Notes under the pieces: model-generated
Told to the model about the DNA's origin: nothing
The model's input: the letters and a program-made list of their open reading frames with translations, nothing else
Database searches by the model: none
Part shown: positions 45,425 through 56,830 of the stretch, in pieces
How the letters are laid out: every line of letters starts with the position of its first letter
Numbering within the stretch: the first letter of the stretch is position 1
Assembly (NCBI RefSeq): GCF_011745365.1
Contig: NW_024468912.1
Span: 1,612,001 to 1,676,000, forward strand
From: Cryphonectria parasitica EP155
Lineage: Eukaryota > Ascomycota > Sordariomycetes > Diaporthales > Cryphonectriaceae
Reading direction: 5' to 3'
Length of the DNA stretch: 64,000 nt
Made by a program: the position numbers and the translations under genes

Positions 45425-48400
45425 TCAACCTGACGTCCCGATGCTGCTGCTACTGCCACCACCGCCGCCACCCAGCCCGGGTCTGAAGGGTGGTTGCGGC
45501 CTCCTCTCCTGATATTGGTATATACTGTCCCCAGAGTCCTGCCGGGAGAAAAGTCCTGGCGTAAATGCCCCGATTGGCGTTCCTGCGCCGCTGTTATATG
45601 CTGATGCGCTATTATTATTGTTGCCACTGGTATTGGTGTTGCTGTTGAATGCCGTCGAGTCGAGTGTCGGGCTGGTGATGTCGTATGACCAGTCCCCTGA
45701 AGCCGCACTGAGGTCAGTGCCCCAATTTGTGAGCGGTATGCTGGTGTTGAGGGAGGGCATCGAAAGGGAGGCTGCGGCCTGTCTCTGCTGATCGGTTGTG
45801 GCTGGTGTGTTGGTGCCACTGCCTGAGGCAAATGCGTTGGTGTTGCTGGTGTTGGCACGACTTCCTGGCATAAAGGAGCTCGTGTTGATGTTAAGAATCG
45901 AGTCGCCCAAGAGTGAGGACATTGGCACAGAGGGGCTGGGACCGAGACTCATAGCGCCATCTGTCTGCCAGACGCTGTCACTAGTGTCCATCTCGGTCTC
46001 GTCCTTGACAACCTCACCCAAGATGTTGCCTATAGGCACATCGCTGTTCGCCATGTCCGTCTCGAAGCTGGGCCACACTAAGCCCTCAGGCGGGAGGACG
46101 GGCGAGTTCAGTGAGGGTGTCAGAGCCATCCTCATACCCCCCGGTCGCTCTTGTGCGAACATCAATAGCCTCTCTGCAAACTGCGTCCTGCTATTCGGAG
46201 TCGCGCTGAGGGTGCGGACAAAGAACTCGAGCGGGTCGATGGCAACGCCCTTCCTACTCACGCCCAGCACTCCGAGGTCACTTGTCCCGATGAAGTCCAT
46301 ACCCATTGTGCCTCGGATCCCGCTAATGGGCGTACCCGTCGAGCTTGCGCGGTCGATAGCGCCGAGCACGTTGATGCACCACGTTCCGATTTCAAAGATC
46401 TTCTCAAACATGCCCATGCCGTGCACCTCGACTGCCGAACTCGGCAGGCTCTGCAACACGCCCGCGGTCGACCGCGCGATGGCTAAGGGGAAAGCAAAAT
46501 GCATGCTCTCGTGGGGCGCGGTCCAGCTCAACAGGCTCTGCCGAAAAGAGCTCTGCCACACGATGAGGCGCAGCCACTGCTGGGTGATAAGGAGGTCGGC
46601 CTTTTGGATCGCGGTCGGTTCAGACTGCACAATTTCTATATCTGCTTCCTCGTCTGAGCCGGCGACCGATGGTGCTGCCGTGACAGGGGCCGAGAAGACC
46701 GGTTGAGAGTCTGAGGAGGGTGTTGATGCGCGGGAGCGCTGGAGAAAAGATGGCGGTTGGGCGAGCAGGTTCTGCAGGGCAAGGTAAGTAGTCGCAGAGA
46801 CACGGGGATCGGAGCCGTCGTTCCAGGCTGACACGAACGACTCATCAAGAGGCGTGTAGGATGACACAAGCTGTAGAAAGCCCGTGTGGATATCTGGGGA
46901 CTCGTAAGCATGCCTCGTCGTCGGCAACGATGGCGTTTTTTTAAAAGTGATCGGTTTGTTCCGCAGAATGGCGAAGGACCTGGCTGGGCGTGAGCGAGTT
47001 GACGCAGAAACGCCTAAGGGGTTGTCTAGAGACTCACCTCTCCGTCACAAACAGGATCCAGAAGACACGCTGACGGCATAAGGCCTCCTCTGGAGAGAGA
47101 TTGGTGTAGGTGGAGTCGTCGTGCAGACCCATATCCTGGGCCAGGGTCAGAGCCTCTCTCAGGTACAGCCATGATTTTCGGTTCTGATTGATCTCGAAGA
47201 ACGATGTCGACAGCCAGAAGGACGATATGACAGCGCTGATAGAGGCGTCTTCCATGAAGTCGTACGACTGCCTGTTAGACACGCACTCGTCCAGGAAGAA
47301 ACGTCCCGCATCCTCCCACGATGCTGGGCCGTCCACATGAAGGCTCTTGCCTGACATGTGCATGCATGTGAGACCACATAATGCATAGATAAGATTCTTC
47401 TCCGGTGCGGTCATCTGCCTCCCAATCATGGCCCGTATAGCTGGCATATAGAGAAGGGGCATAATGGGATAGATGTGCTCATAGTAGAGGTCCACGCACT
47501 TGGGGATGAGCTGGAGGTGTGGACGGTGAAGGGGCTGTAACTGGTCCGAGGTAAAGAGACTCCTCGGCTCGGGTCCATTGCGAGGGTCTGTAGCATTGTT
47601 CCTCCAGGATACGTCCTGTGGTACCTGTGAGGTGGTAGACACGGGCTCCAGCTCCGGACTGTTGTCCCTGCTGTGACTGTCCTTGAACTCTCGTGCTCTC
47701 AACTCATTGCTAGTGTGGTTCAGGTTAGCATGACGGGGTGCTGGACGGCGGGTGCATGAAGGATGGTGGACAGCAGTGAGTGAGAGAGGGCTCACTTACA
47801 TGACCCGACCATGACCACGTTTGGGCCCACGTTTTCGAGGAACATGGTCTCGCTTGCAGGTCAACGTGGCATTGATACATTGCTGGCATGGGAACTGTCC
47901 ATCACATCGTATACCTGGTGAGTGCTGTCAGTATGAGTGTAGGACAGCTCGGCAGAACCTCAATCGACATGGCGAAGTGATGATGAGAGGGTATGTATTA
48001 GTTCCTGATCACATGAACTCAACGCGCCCCCCCCCCCGGCCCTTCCCTCCTTGCCCCTTCCTGGCATCAGGACACACAGCTTGTTGTGGAGATAACACAG
48101 TAGGTTCCCGCCATGGTGGCGACGGAGGGGAGGGAAGAGGTGAGGTGGGACTGCAACCAGGGAGAGGGGAGGTAGGGGATTGTGCACGTGTGTGCGTGTG
48201 TGTGTGTAAGGGAATCAGTCACACATACGTCGTCTCCGGCAGTGGTCGCACACTGTCCTCTTTGAAGGCTGATGCTGTGGCTTGTTCGGTGAACTAGGCT
48301 GGCCAGTAGCGGCAGATGCTGACGAGGCTGAAGGGTCTTGTGCAGATCCCGAGGGCACGGTGGCGGCACAGTCGAGGTCCTCGGAGGATCCGGCGGCAGC

Positions 48401-48484
48401 AGCAGCGGCGGCATCGGCGTCGGCGGTGGGGGCTGGCGGCACGGCAGAGATGAGGTCGGGAGAGTACTCGTCTTCGGTCTTCAT
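45425..48484 (-). CDS. Zn2Cys6 fungal-type transcription factor
   Basis: Four minus-strand exons, 48229-48484, 47800-47914, 47038-47709 and 45425-46979, give 865 aa. The binuclear zinc cluster uses Cys79, 82, 89, 95, 98 and 105 (spacing 2-6-5-2-6) and is split by a 314-base intron inside an Arg codon. A basic linker (RKRGPKRGHGR) follows. The middle region has the fungal-specific factor signature (YYEHIYPIMPLLY, ALTLAQDMGLH, RVFWILFVTER). The text around FVTERSFAILRNKPITF resembles sugar-utilisation regulators of the maltose/starch type, but from recall only. The C-terminus is Asn/Ser/Gly-rich and probably disordered. The N-terminus has an Ala-rich run (ADADAAAAAAAG). The start is the first ATG in frame, MKTEDEYSPD. 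Confidence 0.9.
48027..48037. repeat. Homopolymer C11 in the zinc-cluster intron
   Basis: Eleven C on the plus strand within the 314-base first intron of the Zn2Cys6 gene. The same intron also carries a GT-rich stretch at 48188-48208. Confidence 0.8.
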
Positions 48485-50462
48485 CCTTTCCTGGCTGGCT
48501 GGCTGGCTGCACAGGGCGATAGGCGACAAAAGCGACAAAGAGCCGATGATGGGGAAGGGGCCACAGTGATCCGTCGTGTTTATTGCCGTAGCAGCAGGGG
48601 TCGGAACATCCGCTTCACTCAAGCTTTGCTCATCATCTCGACGTGGCCGCTGGACCAGGGCGAGTCATGAGAGCAGCAGGCAGCGGGGTTGGGTGAGACT
48701 CTGAGAGGGGCTGAGCTGAGCTGTTGTGTGTATGTATGAGTGTGAGTGAGTGAGCGTCACCACCAAACAAAGCACCTAAGGGCTCCTTCGAGGATGGATG
48801 ATCAATAGAGGGGCCACAGAATGTGTCCGTGGGTTGGCTGTGCTTGCTGCTGAGGTGCTTTGCTGGATCCAGCGGTGATTGAAGCGGAGACGGGCGACGG
48901 GCGACGGTGGTGGAGAGCAGAGGGAGGACGAGCAGGTCGACGAGGTTAGACACGGCTGTATGTGTACCCTTCGTCGTTTTTCCCTTTTGCTTGCTGGGTC
49001 GGGTGGTTGGGTGGAGGAGGACAAATGACGATGGTGCCAGGGTTGGGAAGGAGTGGGTGTGCGCCAAAGAGAGCAAGCAAGCAGCGGATTTTGGAGAAGG
49101 AGAATGGGATAGCATTGCGCCTGCCTTTTGGCCCTGGCGGAACACGGATGAGATCTCGCCAATCACTGGGCCCACCTGGTTGCTGGCTTGCAGCGCGGCA
49201 CTCCAAGACTGGAGGGGTAAGGGGGGCGAGGCGCTGTAACGCTGGGAGAGTGGGGGGCGGGAGGGGGGCACAGTGCCGGACTTTAGGGTGTTTGTTGGCG
49301 GTGTTGGCGGTGTTGGCGTTGTTGGGCACTGCCTGTTGCTGCTGTGGCTGCAGAGGCTGGAAGCGCTTGGGCCGCTGAAGAGGGCCGTCGCTCCCTCTCG
49401 ATTCAGGAAATGCGGGGAATTTTTACAAGGGTTCAGATTTTGTTGTGGTGATGCTTGCTCAACACTAACTTGGCCACAGCAAGCACAGTACCACGCTATG
49501 CACTATGCAGTATGCAGCTGCAGTAGTAGCAGCAGTAGTAGCATGAAGTATATAGTGAGTGACATAATACGGCAAAGTAATAGTTCTAGTCAACCAGATT
49601 TACGACTCGAACGGTGGCGTGAGAAGGCAAGGGGGTTTGAACAATAAAAATCATCGTCACCTGATTCGGAACCTGCCCACTCACTGGTACGAGCGACATA
49701 TCGTCATTGTCTTGTTGTTTTTTTGGGTTTTGTATGCCTCTCAAGAGTTGAGTTAGGCCTTTGACAGGGTGAGATGGCCTGTTTTTTTATTTGTGGTTTT
49801 CTTGGGCGGGTTCGCAGCATCCGTCGTCAACGTCTCTGCGGCAATTTAAGGACCAAAGAAAAACAACAAGGATAGGACAAGGCCAGAACTTGAACTTATG
49901 CAAACCAAGAAAGCAAGCCACAACAGCCATACATCAGTGTCAGCCGTGCCACGCCTCTTCTGCTCGGCCCGTTCTCTATTCTATAAGCAGCGAAAGAGCC
50001 CATAAAATAATCAAAAAACCAAGGGGTCCATCTGATCTGCAGGGAGAAGGGATCTCAGAGAGGCTCAAGCCCTCTTCATGGACCCGTCGACCCACTCACA
50101 CCCCTGAGTTCTGCCGCTGAGCCGCACTGCTGGTGAAGACCTCAAGCTTTCAGGAACACGCTACTATGGGTATATTGCTTAGACAGTCGGTCCGATCGAT
50201 GCTGTCCCTGGTTCAACCACCCTCCTTTGGCACAGCCGTGACTATGCGTCTTTGCGTGCCGCAATACGAGAAGATCTGTTCATTACAGTGTTGTGAGGTT
50301 CTGGTTGTTCAGGTATCCAACATCACTGATGAAGGAGTCTAACAAGGCGCTGAATTTCGTGTTGAGCAGCTTACATTCAAAAAATCATCGGGGGGAGAAA
50401 ATAGAAGATGCTCTTGTTGCTTTGCTGGTGAAAAGGCAGATTCAGTGCCAGAATAATCCATC
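48485..50462. other. Long upstream region of the Zn2Cys6 gene
   Basis: Nearly 2 kb without a supported gene. Pyrimidine- and purine-rich stretches create long chance frames (for example 48633-49271). It contains a nine-base tandem repeat (49293-49326) and CAG/GTA trinucleotide runs near 49510-49545. The size suits a complex promoter and a long leader for the regulator. Confidence 0.5.
49293..49326. repeat. Tandem repeat of TGTTGGCGG (about 3.8 copies)
   Basis: Two exact copies of the nine-base unit, a third with one change and a partial fourth. Confidence 0.8.
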
Positions 50463-52148
50463 TTACAACTCTTCCTTGAAGAACTTCTCTTCGCTGCCTT
50501 CGTTTCCTTTGCCCTCACCCTCCTCTTCGTTCTTCTTCTTCTCCTCCTCGTCGTCGTCATCGTCCACAATCCCTCTGATCTCGAGGGCCTCGCCAGGCAT
50601 CTCGACCACTTCTAGAACCCAGCCCTTCTCGCCCGCGATTCTTTCCAGCTCCTTGCGGAACTGCTCAATCGACTCCGGGCTCAGGTTCAACTCCTCCAGC
50701 TCCTCATCGCTCATCATCTCTACCTCGCCACCTTCTGACTTGCTGAAAGCCTTGGCAAGCGTCTCCACCACCGGACCAGAGTTTGTGGGCCCCTTGCCCG
50801 GGATGAAACCCTTGGGCGGCTTCAGCTTCGGGAGGGGCTGGCCGTCTTCCGTGTTGTGTAGCCGCTTCCCGCCGATGACAGTGCCGCCAATCTCCATGCC
50901 TCTGAACCTGCTATCGCCTTGTTGCTGTGATCCTCCTGGCCCCTGGTTGGGGCCCTGCTCATGTTCATGCTCCTCCTCCTCTTGGCCGACGCCCAGGCGC
51001 TCGGCGGCCTCGATGCTTTTTCTCAGCCGCCACGCGGCGATCTCTTCTTCGGAGTCGATAATCAGCTGACAGCTAATGGGGTGCGCGTGGGTCTCCTTGG
51101 GGGGGAGGAAGGCGACGTCCTCGCATAGCCGCGGGGTGTGAACGAGCATGAGGTAGGAGCACGTCGTGATCTCCTTGATCCAGCCGATGCGGTCGTTGGC
51201 GGAGCCAGGGTTGCAGTGGTACTGCACCTCAATCGTGCGATCGCGGCCCGTCAGGTCACAGAGCGTCCCGCCCTCCATGCGCTGCACCAGGAACCGCTGG
51301 TCGCCCTTGACCTGCAGCTCCGTGTTGGGCGGCGTCCGGCTTTCAGAGGAGTCGCCTCCACCAATCGGCTTCTGCGCGCTGTCCAGATCCGTCTGCAGCT
51401 CGCTGTCGGTGTTGCTCTGTCTCGCCCCTGCCTTTTTCCTCGGAATGGGCCGCTGCTCAACGCGGCCCAGGATATACTCGGCGGTTTTGGGGTCTCTGAC
51501 GGGCATGCCCCCCTTTACGCCACTGGGGAGGGCGTGAAATTGGACGATGTCGTGGCCGTAACAGAACTTGTAGCTCCACCAGCCCGATATATAATAGAGA
51601 CACGTGTTGTCGAGACCGCTCATGAGCTCCCACCCCCTGCTGTTTGCGCGGGCCAGCTCGCGTGCCTCCTCAGCCTTGGCCAGCTCGGTGGCGGTATGGT
51701 TCGGCGCCGGGGGTGGCGCAAGCACCGGCACGGAGCAGAGATATTTCGAGGGTGGGATGTTCATGATCTCGTAGTCCTCTGAGACCTCTGGCCTGCCGTC
51801 ATCTGCCTCGCCATTTCGGGGGCTGTCTGCCGCTGCGGACTCGCGGATCTGGCTCGTGAGGTCGGTCTGGGAGGAGAAGTCGGCAGTGTAAGTCGATTGG
51901 GCGGACCTAGAGGACTCCACGAGTCGCTGCGCATCCAGCTCGGAGATAAAGGAGTCGGTAAAGACGACCTCAAACTGGAAGTAGCGGGCCCCTTGTCGTC
52001 AGCTACACATCCCTTTGCCACGAGTTGCAGAGCAAGGAGAACGCACCTGAGGATAGGCCAGCATGTCATCGTGGATGCTGAAGCCGGGCTGCTTGGCGCT
52101 AGACAGCTGCAGGCCAGCAAGAAGTAGCAGATTGAGACGGCGCATCAT
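50463..52148 (-). CDS. YOS9: ER quality-control lectin YOS9/OS-9 homologue
   Basis: Two exons, 52047-52148 and 50463-51974, give 537 aa. It recognises trimmed mannose glycans on misfolded proteins in the ER lumen and hands them to the Hrd1 ubiquitin ligase. The signal peptide MMRRLNLLLLAGLQLSSA is followed by the family opening FSIHDDMLAYPQFEVVF. The MRH lectin domain (about 159-318) shows CLYYISGWWSYKFCYG, IVQFHA, YHCNPGS and IKEITTCSYLMLVHTPRLC, carrying the usual Trp, Gln, Glu, Tyr and disulphide positions. A charged C-terminal tail ends FFKEEL, a KEEL variant of the HDEL retrieval signal. The domain carries a disordered insert between its two halves. Confidence 0.93.
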
Positions 52149-53169
52149 GCCGCAGAGCAGCTACCTGCCCTCACATAGAGGTCTCGAGAGTTGGTTGGTA
52201 TGGTGCGTTGTGTTGTGTGGTGTAGTAGACGAAGTTGTTGTTGGCGTAATATTACAGTAGCTAGCATCGCGAGGCCACTTTGCGACTTCCAGCGCTGACG
52301 TTACTCTTTCAGGGATCCTGGATCGCTGTAATCCATGGAAATGTGCACGGACCAATCTGTCCTGGCAGGGCCCCTGGCCTGACAACACGCTAGCTACAGT
52401 GGAACCAGGTCTACACACTGAGGAGCTATTTCTTCTGGCCGCAACACCGCGAAAAAGATCTCTCAGACCGACCTACCAGACGAAATTGTCTCCTCAATAT
52501 GGTGGCAATCAGAACTTCAAAAAGTGGCGTTATGTACGAAGTATGCAATTCATCATTGATCTTGCTCTACTCTCAAGACATCGCAGTCAATTTGCCTTTA
52601 TACGAAATGTGTTGGATAGGCTCATCGAATTTTCTAGCGAGCATCCATTCCTGCGATCAGCATTTGCTTCTTTCCAGATGATAACGTCCGAGTCACTTCT
52701 GTCATGTTCATTCTGAACTTTGAACCCCAACCATCTTATTCACTGGCATCATCATCTCGCCCATCTCAGCCCTGCGCGCTGTCGTCTCTGGCGACTCAAC
52801 CACCGTCGTCGCGTTGGTTGTTCACGCCGTCATGTGCAACGCCACCAGGGATATCCATCCCCCAATCTCGACAGAAGTCTTTCCAGCGAAAACACGCCTC
52901 TCATAGTGGGAGAGACATCTTCCTTCTCTTCGTCCAACACCTGTCTGTATGGCCTTTACTCGTAGAAGAATATTCACAGCCACTGGATTTCGAGTGCATC
53001 AAGTTCTGCCATGGGCTGCAGACGGGCTCTTTCTTCCCTCGCCCTCTTCCTCTCCATTTGTATTGCTCTGTTCTTGCCCCTTTCTCTTGTGGTCTGACCT
53101 TCCCTTTTGGCATCATGCTTGTTGTTTGGTGTTGCTCAGCCTGCCTAGTCCTTCATGCCGGTAGTGTCT
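52149..53169. other. Intergenic upstream of YOS9
   Basis: YOS9 promoter plus the 3' flank of the next minus-strand gene. The plus frame at 52704-53189 lacks motifs. No gene supported. Confidence 0.5.
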
Positions 53170-55872
53170 CTATTGCCAGTGAACAATAGCTGGGTCGAAG
53201 TATGGACCGGGGCAATACTGCCAGCGTGGAAGCAGGACTGGGTGATACTGCTGACCCAGAGGCGGGCCGGCTGCATGCCAGGACAGTTCGTTGTAGAAAG
53301 GACGCCGAGGAGCATCCGCCGCGATGTGGTACAGCGCATCGGCCGGGAAGAACTGCAGGGATCGATCAAAGGCTGGTAGGACGTGGAACAAGCCATTGGC
53401 AGGGGAAAGGGGTTGATTAGCGGCCGGTGCGATGCGGAATACCGTATTGGCTGGGGTGAAGAAAGGGACAGGCGGACTAGGGATTGGTCCACAGTCCAAT
53501 AACGCATTGATCGGGGGAAGCTGGCCGACGTTTGGTTGCGGTCGTGGTAATAGGAGGCCCATTGGAAGGGCGCTTGTGATGTTCTGTGCCTGTTGGGTCA
53601 CGTATGCTGGGCCTGCTGGTGGCAGAGGTTTCTGCTCTCTTGCTCCCCTGACTGGCTGGATAGGCATTGTCTTCAGGGTGTGAAAAGGGTATATCCAGCA
53701 TTCTGGGACGCGCCAATTGTCTGGTAGGGTTTGGCTACGCGGTCGACTGCGTCTCGGGCGCCACCTGGCAGCTCGGAAGGTTTCTTTGCCCGAAGGTTTG
53801 GAGGAAGGTATTCCCTCGTATGAGACGGGCTCGCATCCACCTGGAAAATCGACTCGTTGCTCTGGGCCTCCTTTCTCTTCCGCGGTCTTCATTGGCGTCT
53901 CAGGCTTTGCAGAAACCTTCGTTGGATCCTCATCTTCGACCTCGCAGAACTTCTCAACCTGTGACTCTCCGCTGTCATGTGACCAAGTTTGGTGGCTCGT
54001 CACTTCAACGGCGTGGTCATCCTCACCAGCGCTGCTAGCTTTGCTCCCCTCATTGTCAGTCTCGATGGGGTGACCCTCCTCTTTTGACTCGACAGTGGCG
54101 CCTTGCGTCATAGGTTCGTGGATCACAGTGTACTCTTGCTGCGACTGGTGCAAAGTTCCGGTCTGGGCAGGTGCGATGGAAGGCCCTGCTGCGGGCAAGT
54201 CCTCGCATTCATGGGGATCCTCTTGGTCAATTTGGGCCTTTTTTGCCTCTTCCTCTGCGTACTTCCTCATCTTCTTGTTTTGCTTGTATCTCTGACTCTT
54301 ACGCTTCTTCTTGTCGGCCTTTCGGTTCTTCTTCTCAGCTTCACGAGCTTCTTGCTCAGCGTCAGTTTTCCCCACCTCGTCAACCCCTTGAGTACAGGCC
54401 ATCACTGCTCCGGCATCTGTCGCTCCAGTTCCTGCTGTATCCGGAGCTGGCGTGTTGGAGGGTTCTTCGGTTGGCGCTACGACTGACCTAGCTTGGAGAA
54501 AGGATAAGAGGTCGAGCGCTGCGCCCTCTTCTGTCGACAGAATGTGTCCTGGGACAAGTGTCTGGAACGAGTCATCGTGATGTTTCTCTGGCTCCACGAC
54601 GTCCGCAAAGAGCTCATCGGCTTTTCCTTCAAGAGCGTATACCAGAACTCTGTTTATGACACCCTCAGTGAGGCCTTCGAGCACGCAAAGATTGTCAATG
54701 GTATCTTGTCCGATTTGATTGAAGAGGATCTGGTTGGTGGGGATGATGTAATGCCGAAGGGACTCTGGGACCAGTAGGTTCCAAGAGCTGACCCTTCGAT
54801 AACCCTCATTCTCCAATAACTTGTAGCGCCCAGGGATGTTCAGGGCGTAAAGTGTCTTGCGCACGGAGAAGTGAGGCTGACCAACATGGGCGACCAGCAG
54901 TGGGGCCTCGCCGTTGAATTCGCCACCGTTGTAATGTATGAGGGTGTGTGTCTGTAACGTCCGAACGAAGGTGATGGTCCCGGGTTTGGGCAGCACTTGA
55001 AGCTTCGTCATGAGGATCTCAAAGGTCATGGTGAGCAGCGCACCCCAAGTGAACGAAGCTTTGGCTAGTACATGTGTGTCAGCTCTGCCGTTCTACAAAC
55101 ATCCTCGAGGTTTCGGGGGGGGCCAATATACCCTGCCGGATAGTATTTTCGAGCTCTTTCTTGAACAAATTCTCGAGCCTGTCTTTCGGACCGAACACGA
55201 CTACAGGCCATTCTGGGAGATCGAGGTGGGAGGCTGCTTGTCTAAGCCTCTTGTACCAGGCCTCAGCAGGGACATTGGGGTCGAGATCCTCCTACACAGA
55301 CCATTTCGTTAGCAACAAGACTGGGAGATTGAGGAAGTTTAGGGTTTGGAACTGATTGTGCTGAGGCGGTCGTGATCTTTGTGGTCATTGGTAGGATGCG
55401 AGGGGGGAGAATAATTTCTTACCAGATGCAAAGCAGACCACTTCCGCCAGCCTTTTGCCTCCTGGGCCAGACGCTTGTCATCCCACTCGAGCGAAGGGTC
55501 AACAAGCTGTGAAGGGCCAGCGTGCTGTGGGTTGGCGTGGGCTGCCAGAAGATCAAGGAAGCTTTGATATGCAGCGTCGTTCATGGACCCATCGAGCTGA
55601 GCTGCGTCGACGCCCTCGGTCTGGCCCCCCGCCGTCGCCGCAGCCGAGACTGCAGAACCTGCCTGGTAGGCAGTGCTGATATGCATCGCCATAAACTCGT
55701 TCAGGGTGCTGGCGAAGTCACCCACGCGGTCCTCGCCAGCGGCCGCGAACTGGTCATCTTGGCTTGGCGAGGCAGGACGGGCGGGCTGCGGGCCGGGGGT
55801 GTCATGCATGGCCATGAAGTCGTTATAGTCTTCCTCCTGTGGGAGGAACAAGCTGCTGCTGCCGTCGGACAT
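53170..55872 (-). CDS. Large protein of unknown function, 834 aa
   Basis: I join three exons, 55423-55872, 55132-55291 and 53170-55064, into one gene. The first intron (131 bases) has a TGCTAAC branch and GTGTAG acceptor. The second (67 bases) has a GTATAT donor, GCTGACAC branch and TAG acceptor, and removes a stop that would otherwise split the locus in two. The N-terminal 150 residues are acidic and disordered with FMAMH repeated twice (NDFMAMH, NEFMAMH). A globular part follows (VPAEAWYKRLRQAASHL, VVVFGPKDRLENLF, TFEILMTKLQVLPKPG). Then come a lysine-rich coiled coil (KNRKADKKKRKSQRYKQNKK), an acidic disordered stretch, and a Pro-rich tail with repeated FxxxNxxFxI motifs. No known domain recognised. 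Confidence 0.7.
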
Positions 55873-56830
55873 CTTGGCGTTGTCTGCTCGTGTTTTTGAT
55901 CAGTCAATGCTCTTCTATAGGTAGACATGATAACGTACGTACATGAAGATATTGATGGATCTGGAAGACTGGAAGAGAAGGAGAGAACAAGCTGGTTTGA
56001 AATTGTTTGGCGAGCTGGTAGAACAAAGTCTGCAATGTTTGTGGGGTTGAGGTTGGGCAACTGAAAAGAAAGCAGTTTCGTAAGGTAGCTTATTATTTGT
56101 GAGCTCAAGAAGGATTTGCTTTTTGATTACATCGTCAAACCCTAGACGGGGATGTGCCCTAGTCCGAAGTGAGCTTCGCGATGTTGAAAAGTAATAGCTA
56201 CGGTGGACGTGTACCCTCGAGGGTAAGGCGGGTATGAAAGGTTGAGGGTATCGTGTGACAGGTCACATGGGGCGTACTACAGCCTCTTCAGTCAGCCAGT
56301 CGAGGCTGTGAGGGCTCGAATCAGCGAGTGACAGCCTTACCGGGGTGTATTACCAAGTGGCACTTCATGTAGTGACAGCCTCGTCATGTCCCTGTGAGCT
56401 TAAAGCCGTCTGAAAGTTTTCTGGAATGCTACAAGGAGTGGGTTGAATTCAGATGTCAGATTATTCAAGTATCTTGAGTAGTCAAGCTTCTTATCCTGAG
56501 CAGTAAGTATTGTGGGAATGAATTCATGAGCAACTAAGGATCAAGGGAAATTGTACCAAAATGTCGGTAGATTTCTTAGCTATGTAAAGTGTCATCTCGT
56601 GGATGTTGTAAAAGAGGATATATTTCTCAGCTCTTGAAGATGTATTCAAAACCTTAGTTGTTTCGCTCCGAAGATTGTTGACTACATAATGTGTGCAGTA
56701 TACCAGTAGTTGCCTTTCAATTCTCTTTCAATTCCCTTTCTTTGATGAAAAATGCTAGGAACAAAGATATGAATTTAAGGCATGCTGTAGAAGGGACTCA
56801 GAAACAAGTGATCGAGGAGAACGATTGATA
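55873..56830. other. Upstream region with palindromes
   Basis: Promoter side of the 834-aa gene. Two perfect palindromes (56212-56225 and 56254-56267) and two AGTGACAGCC copies (56326-56335, 56372-56381) cluster within 170 bases. No gene seen. Confidence 0.5.
56212..56267. promoter_or_regulatory. Palindromic sites upstream of the 834-aa gene
   Basis: TACCCTCGAGGGTA (56212-56225) is a perfect 14-base palindrome, and TGTGACAGGTCACA (56254-56267) is a 6-2-6 inverted repeat. Dimeric zinc-cluster or bZIP factors bind sites of this kind; the factor is unknown. Confidence 0.3.

Noticed and set aside
45798..46706. 302-codon plus-strand frame
   Set aside because: Antisense of the last exon of the Zn2Cys6 gene.
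48633..49271. 212-codon minus frame upstream of the Zn2Cys6 gene
   Set aside because: Low-complexity Pro/Ser-rich frame in a promoter-like region with tandem repeats.
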